Source: Xestospongia muta
Taxonomy: Eukaryota > Porifera > Demospongiae > Haplosclerida > Petrosiidae
Direction: 5' to 3'
Length of the DNA stretch: 64,000 bases
Assembly (NCBI GenBank): GCA_963693285.1
Contig: OY848927.1
Span: 1,180,501-1,244,500, forward strand
Positions 53,101 through 64,000 of this stretch are shown one piece after another; the first letter of the stretch is position 1, and the number at the start of each line of letters is the position of its first letter. The notes beneath the pieces were generated by a model. The model saw only the letters and a list, made by a program, of their open reading frames with translations. It searched no databases and had not been told where the DNA came from. A program made the translations under genes and the position numbers.

Positions 53101-56100
53101 CCATGGTTGTCATCTTGGAAGGCAACAAATCTGTAAACAATTAAGCTTCACTTTAAAGATTATTACACTCACGATTATTGACTACATATTAACAAACATT
53201 TTATTCAATAACTTGAAGAATAATCTAGTACTATTCACTGTCTAGAAATAAACAATTCCTCTATAGAATCTACTCATTACTACACCCTTAAATTGTCAAT
53301 TGTCCTCCAATTGGCAACAGGTAGACGTGTTTTAATAATATTCATTGAAGTATGGAGTGGCTGCAATAACTGTGGTTTTACATAACCAATAACTACCCCC
53401 TGCAATGCTTGCATTCTGTGTCATAACATTGTATTATTATATAACATTCAATGTTGTGACACAGGAGACATGTTTATCATAGTCTCGTTCCCAAATCTAC
53501 ACACAACTGAAAAAGGTCTGGTAACTTGATTTATGTCCCAGCTAAAGAGTGTTGCTCACATGTCATTATGTAATTATGGGAGGTGTTATAAATGAACAAT
53601 TTTAGTATAGTTTGAAAATAGCGTTCCTTCACTGGGACACAAAAGTCTACCAGACCTACTTTTTACTTGTGTATATGTCTGAGGACAAGACTAGCCATTG
53701 TAATGATGTATTGAAATACTCTATCTACTTAGTCCTTACAGTATGTTCTGGAAGGAGTTTGGAAGGCAGGTATATCAGTTATTCGTACTGGTGTACATAC
53801 AATAGGAAGTCCCAAGAGATGAGATGGTGGCTGATTCATTACATTTGTCACTCCTAGATATTATAAATACCAATAATTAAAAAAAAGATAAATAATATAA
53901 AAATATAAGTAATAAGAAACAAACAAGGTAGCCATAGATGTTAGCAATGGCATGATCATTTATTTTAAATAGAATTTCTAAAAAATTGATTAATTAGATA
54001 TCTAATTCAGAGATGATACTTATCAAGACTGTAAACTATGTTATAATGTCAAAAATGAAACTAAAGCACTATTATTATTATTATCATTATACCAAGGAAG
54101 TGGCCTCTAATCCTATTTAAGTTATGGGTCACTTCAATAATTGACATGGCAAGTTATATACTGTAAAACTTCTAAAAAATTGGCAAATTAGACTCTCTTA
54201 TAGTAATTTTAAGGTTATAAATAAATTAGAATATTCATTATTCAAAATAATTAATTTCAATTAAATTAGAAGGTATAACCACTTCAAAAAACTGATTGGA
54301 TGTTTCAGATCTGAGACAAATTAACCTCAATAAATTTGAAAACAATTTCTAATAAGACTAGCTCATATCCTAAAGCTTGCATTTACTGTTGGAGGCTTAC
54401 TTGCTAAAATTAGAGGAGTTCACCAAAATTAGAATATTATTACAAAAAATTTATAATAATATTTAAATTTTAGTGAATTTCTCTTATTTTGATATTTAAA
54501 TAGTAACATTGGCAAATTTATAGAGGTCTTTTATGGACATTACTTTGAAAAAAATTATTTATTATAGAAATTAGAACACCAAATATTTATAAATATTATG
54601 GTATACATAAATACGATAAAGAGTAAACTAACCTTGTTCATCTGTAAAGGTCAAATAGGCAGTGTCACCTTCCACCTCACAATGATTAATTTGTAAATCA
54701 TAAGGTTTTCGACTAAAACAAGTCCTTAGAGCATTCTCAGTTGTTACTTTATTTAGCCGTATTCCAGTAATCTTCAAAGCATCTTCAGTCCCAAGAGAGA
54801 TTGGTTCAATATTTTCATTATCCTCTGTGGATGAATAAATGTTCACTGAATCTGAGGGACTAGACATCAAGTCTGAAGTGGATCTTTTTGGAGTGAAGGC
54901 AAAAGGTTGGCGTTTTATAGTATGAGTCTTTGTCACCAAATATGGAAGATCTATTTAACAGAAACAGTTATGACTATAATAAGATTTGATCCCATTGTAA
55001 AGTTATTTTAACCAATCAATATGGAAATTTTAAAATTATCAAGGCTCTTCACATAAGAAGTTATACTACACCTATCATTGCTAAACTAGAGAATAGAGAA
55101 TCACAAAATTTATTTCTATAAACAATTTGAAAATGAACAAGATCCTTATCATCCATTCATTTGCCCTCAGACAACCAATAATCTTTACAAAACAGATACA
55201 TACATGCATGTACAATCACACAAAACAAATTTAATAGTCAGGATGGTTATGTTTAAGCACATTATTTACCTGCAGGGTCATCCAACTCCACAGTGATAGC
55301 ACTTCCTTCATCATCTTCATCGATTGCTTTTGTGTTTATTTCTTTGCCTTCCAAATACACTTCTACTATATCTTTTCCCAAACCATAAGGTAGATTGTGT
55401 AAAACAACAAAACAGGGTGTGTTCAAACTATGATACCACTCATTGGTACAGTTTACATTGCACTCATCAATAGTGAGGGGAAATTGACTTTTAAGTCTTT
55501 GAAGACCTAAAATAAAGTGGATCTATTATTAGATTTAAAGGTTCAAAAATGGAGTTCTGACAATGAAATTATGTAAATCAATACATGCATTTAGAGTACA
55601 TAATATAAAACAGTGTTTTACCATATATAGTAACCTTGCAAAAATCCGGACTATGGCTAAATTCGGACTACTATATTGACTTGTGTTATCCAGCAAGTTT
55701 AGTCTGAAATTACAAACGCGACAGCACTGCCTAAAACCGCTCATTGTTCGCATATCTTACCAGCTACATCCACAAGACTCAGACCAGTGTATAGCTCAGA
55801 AATCAGGCTTTCCATTGATATATAATATAACAGGATTATTCTCACAAACACGTGGAATATTATTAATAAAATTAACGCGTGGATTCACAGACATCTAATT
55901 TACAGCAAACACAGAGAGGTAAGGCTATACTTTACAGTGGCTACATTTTACCAATATTATCAACAAGAGAGAAAAAATGTTAAATACAGAGAAGAGTAGA
56001 AAGAGACATGGATGGACTAAAGAGGCAATGAAAGAGGCTATAGATAAAATTAGAAAAGGAGAAATGACAGCTTATCATGCTCAAAAAGTTTACAGCATTC

Positions 56101-57524
56101 CTAAACAAAGTTTAAGTGATAGACTGACTGGAAAAGTAGAGCTCAATGCTAAATTGGGAAGACCAACAGCTTTAACAACAACTGAAGAAAATGAAATAGT
56201 TGAGAGGTGCATTTTAACAGCCAGCAAAAGAAACATTGAATCAGTTGTTATCAATACACCAGAAAACAATCCATCTACTTGTGCTTTAGCTGAAGGAACT
56301 GTATCTACATCGTCTGGTAGTACCCCAGGATCTCTAAGAGATTTTTTGGGAAGCTATTTCAAACACAGACACCCAGAAGAGTTACACAACAGTTTAGGAA
56401 ACGTCTTACTGGATTTGGGGAGTCTTACAGGTGAGGAAGTGCTAGAAAGAGCTCGAAAAGAAGAAGATAGGAAACAAAAAGAACTAGAAAAAGAGGAAAG
56501 GAAAAAATTAAGAGAAAAGAAAAAAATGAACAAGATGAAAAGAAGAAAGAAAACAAAAAAAGAAAAAAGATAAAGAAACAATGAAAAGAAAATGTGAATC
56601 ACAGAAAGTGGCACGAAAGTCTAAACGACGAAAGGCAAACAAGGCTGAGAAAGATGGATAGTTAGAATGCGGACAAGTCTCTGATGATGATGAACAATGG
56701 ATTCAATGTGAATCTTGCCGTGGATGGGTTCATCAGATTTGTGGTGGTCACCCTGGTTTAACTTGTGATCAACTTCAAGGACTTGTTTTTCTCTGCAAAA
56801 CATGTGATGCAGAGGAATTAGTAACCCATTAACAGTTCATAAGTAGTAAGATTTACCTTTAGTTAGGCTTGCTTTTCTTCTTTGTTTTGTTTAAAGCTAA
56901 GTATACACCATCAATCCTTGTAGAGCAATATTCATATACGTCCAGAAACATCCATTAAATAATCAGTATACTCATAGTCCGGATATATAATAACTAGTCC
57001 GAAATAAAAATTTTCAAGGACTCATTCAAAAAGAGTTATACTACTAAAATGGTGAGATTTATGATCATAATTTTACATCAAGCAACAATTTTGAGTATTT
57101 TTTTAAAAATTTTTACATGATGTTCTGTCTCAAACTTATGAGGAAAAAGGTGTTGACGCTTAGTGCAAAGTAAAAAATAGTCCGGAATTTGGCTACTTTA
57201 CTATATAATAGTAATAACATTTCCTACACCCAGACACTAAAGGCACAAAGCATCATATAATTACATGCTAAAATACAGTAGGAGCACAATATTTTATCTA
57301 GTGCACAGCTATTATCATAATTATATATACTCACTCTCATCACTAGCTTTTATAGTTACAAAAATGGTGCCCCTTGAGCTCCGTGAATCTTCTAAATGTC
57401 TTGTTCGTTCGACTTCTACGCCATACACTTCAAGAACTTGTTTGATATCATTTCCTGGTGGAACTCCTTCAAGTTGAAGTGTGCACCTCACTGTTGGCGT
57501 AGTACAAGCAAGATTAATGGCCAT
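47123..57524 (-). CDS. PARP14-like RRM/KH-macrodomain protein fused to an AIG1-type GTPase, copy 2
   Basis: Seven exons with the same lengths and phases as copy 1 except the last: 57335-57524, 55270-55506, 54633-54950, 51252-52264, 50257-50475, 48505-49788 and 47123-47773, giving 1303 residues. The GTPase keeps GKTGQGKST, DSPGLQD and NKED, and the macrodomain keeps the GAGNLGYP loop. About 8% of residues differ from copy 1 in the GTPase exon. The last exon is 75 codons longer. It holds an acidic linker with two imperfect blocks (EEMSSEPEQEHRCNQE, EEMPSEHGQEHPSNQE) and then the conserved tail (AASYVEGVIRYIGEPGRWFL). A possible extra in-frame 39-nt exon (about 48412-48450, NLYGIEEPTPTTQ) lies between exons 6 and 7 and has no counterpart in copy 1. 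Intron 1 contains the pogo-like transposon. Confidence 0.82.
52440..53020. repeat. 22-bp minisatellite in intron 3 of copy 2
   Basis: About 26 imperfect copies of CTATATACTACATGGACTAG plus TA. The equivalent place in copy 1 (about 40829-40860) has a single unit, so the array expanded after the segmental duplication. Confidence 0.95.
55977..56573 (+). pseudogene. Pogo-type HTH ORF of the transposon, catalytic domain missing
   Basis: A 198-codon ORF starts MLNTEKSRKRHGWTKEAMKE and continues through AYHAQKVYSIPKQSLSDRLT and GRPTALTTTEENEIVERCIL, a Pipsqueak/CENP-B-type helix-turn-helix as in pogo and Jerky transposases. It then passes straight to a low-complexity acidic/Lys-rich coiled segment (ERARKEEDRKQKELEKEERK) and stops. 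The DDE domain that should follow is absent, so this is an internally deleted, non-autonomous copy. Confidence 0.8.
56581..56832 (+). pseudogene. PHD-finger C-terminal remnant of the transposon
   Basis: After a frame change, MKRKCESQKVARKSKRRK leads to an in-frame TAG at about 56659 and then LECGQVSDDDEQWIQCESC, GWVHQICGGHPGLTC and FLCKTC, a PHD-type zinc finger with its Cys/His ladder. PHD-like fingers occur at the C-terminus of some invertebrate pogo-superfamily transposases. The stop codon and frame change show decay. Confidence 0.75.
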
Positions 57525-57529
57525 AATCA

Positions 57530-58944
57530 GTCAGTGTTGGTAAGCGGAAACGAGTTTGATTGGCTAACCTGATTGCACGAGGAGATCTAGTTCTGGTCTC
57601 GTGCCCAAACTCCCATTCGCGGTGGGCCTTTGGGAACGAGAATATAATTATAATGAAAATCTATTGCTTACACACAATCTGACGTCAAGTCAGTATACAA
57701 ATATATTTTATTCATTATCAAAATCTAAATTTAACAATTTGTTTATGTACTTCCAGTTGTCAAAAGTTAACAAATGATCTACAAAATAAGCAAGGTTCTT
57801 CAGAAGGTAGACTGTTCGATTTTACTTATTATAAGTAACTTCTATAATAGGAATATAAGTTTTACAGTAACATTCCCATTACTAGGAATTATAACAACCA
57901 TTTTGGTGAGGCAAGCCCAAGTGACCATGTTATTTAATTATTCTATAGGTGACAGGTGTGTTCAACAATCTTTTCATATTGTGTTAATGTTGAACGTTAA
58001 TTATGAACCAAAAACCATAAATTTGATCCATATTGGAATGAAGAAGGAGTATTTATAACATTGAGATAAATGATGAATTTTTAATTATTAAAGTTATTGC
58101 TAAGTTATTATAATTATGAAAAAGTAAATTCAAAACTTTATACACCAAGAGTAAGCAAAAAGAAAAGCAGTTATGTGTTAGTCTTATATTCAAAGAAATA
58201 AGCTAACAAAGTTAAAGCACTCATTATAGATGAATACAACTATAAAATAAAAAGTAAGCAAACAATGAAAAGATAAACAAAACTTCAAAACTGAAGAAAA
58301 TTATCAATAAAAAGCTTTGGGGGAGAACCTTTTACACTTTCTATATTACCTACATTTACACAAAAAGCAAAAATTATTTTACAATGATGAATTCAAAGGG
58401 ATACTTATTTGTGTATATAGCAAAGCCTCTTGTAGTTCCTCTATGTTCACAATGTCTAATTTTCTTTATTATTATATATAGAGTCTACTCATGATATACT
58501 TATACAACAATACTATATATAATTTGTAATGATTGATGTGATTATATCAAAGTAAAAAAATGAGAGGTTACTTTCAAGGTCTATAGAATCATTATTTTAT
58601 TCATTAAAGTGCTTGAAATAAAACTTTTAAACCAGATACCTCATCCAAAGTCATAAGTTTCTGTATAAAAGTAATCTTTAAAAGCCTTCTAGTTTTAGTT
58701 ATTGTAGTGTTAACAGAAATAATAACCCTGCATTATTATGGTCAATCAATAGTTTGAAAAAGATGTGAAACAATTACAAACAGCTCAGTTTAGTTACAAA
58801 CAAATATAGCCAAAAAGAGAAAAAGACAATGCAAGTAACTATGTAATGTAATATACTACTTTATGAAAGAAGTTCAAATAAGCTAGCTTTATAATAATAC
58901 ATTATGCGATAAATTAAACAATGCAAGTTTTTTAAAATGATCCT
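57530..58944. other. Spacer between MYO7 and macrodomain/GTPase copy 2
   Basis: Paralogous to 43704-45098, with no gene seen. It contains the MYO7 3' UTR region and the promoter side of the GTPase gene. Confidence 0.6.
57680..57687. promoter_or_regulatory. CRE palindrome TGACGTCA upstream of macrodomain/GTPase copy 2
   Basis: Perfect palindrome 156 bp before the start codon, conserved in copy 1 at 43848. Function inferred. Confidence 0.5.

Positions 58945-64000
<5,056 letters not shown>

Larger units (their letters stand above)
55630..57201 (+). mobile_element. Decayed pogo/Tigger-like DNA transposon
   Basis: Inserted in intron 1 of macrodomain/GTPase copy 2; the paralogous intron (near 43187) shows the empty site. 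The imperfect inverted ends are GTAACCTTGCAAAAATCCGG at left and, inverted, GTAAAGTAGCCAAATTCCGG at right. TATATA is present on both sides (55624-55629 and 57202-57207) and once at the empty site; this could be a 6-bp duplication, or the usual TA duplication with TATA-ended termini. Inside are an HTH ORF and a PHD-finger remnant, but no DDE catalytic core. Confidence 0.85.

Overview
The window is eukaryotic and most likely from a demosponge of the Amphimedon queenslandica type. It is AT-rich, very gene-dense, and has many short GT-AG introns (often 40-100 bp). Gene starts are closely spaced and divergent, and the gene set is animal: RagA/B, RanBP2/Nup358, PARL, myotubularin, SR protein and myosin VII. 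The species is inference. All gene models were assembled by eye from splice sites, reading phase and remembered family similarity; no search was run.

Layout from left to right. (1) 203-1007 (-): 5' part of a RagA/B GTPase. (2) 1245-12156 (-): a nucleoporin of the RanBP2/Nup358 type, with TPR-like N-terminal exons and one 6-kb exon holding three clear Ran-binding domains, one degenerate one, two RanBP2-type zinc fingers and several repeat arrays. (3) 12496-14385 (+): a Golgi carbohydrate sulfotransferase, then 14568-16327 (+) the mitochondrial rhomboid protease PARL. (4) 16876-23759 (-): an active-type myotubularin phosphatase with C2, GRAM, phosphatase and FYVE domains, whose introns hold several minisatellites. 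(5) 23981-30046 (+): three tandem paralogues of a four-helix membrane protein. (6) 30479-33810 (+): a seven-helix protein that resembles the gustatory-receptor-like superfamily. (7) 34027-35906 (-): an SR splicing factor with tandem RS micro-exons.

From about 34931 to 59757 the window is one large tandem segmental duplication. The ancestral order on the minus strand was MYO7, then a large macrodomain/GTPase gene, then the SR gene. One breakpoint fell in an SR intron and the other in a MYO7 intron. There are therefore two complete macrodomain/GTPase genes (36107-43500 and 47123-57524). Between them the 5' end of an SR gene copy abuts the 3' end of a MYO7 copy. The intact MYO7 gene enters from the right edge and ends at 58945.

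The most unusual find is this duplicated gene pair. Each encodes about 1230-1300 residues with PARP14-like N-terminal RRM/KH-type modules, a degenerate and then a canonical-looking macrodomain, and an AIG1/GIMAP-like P-loop GTPase where PARP14 has its ADP-ribosyltransferase domain. A length-variable acidic linker and a conserved hydrophobic C-terminal tail follow. The copies have been reshaped since duplication by a foldback element inserted four bases before one start codon, a decayed pogo-like transposon in an intron of the other, and a 22-bp minisatellite expansion. An innate-immune role is a guess from the domain families.
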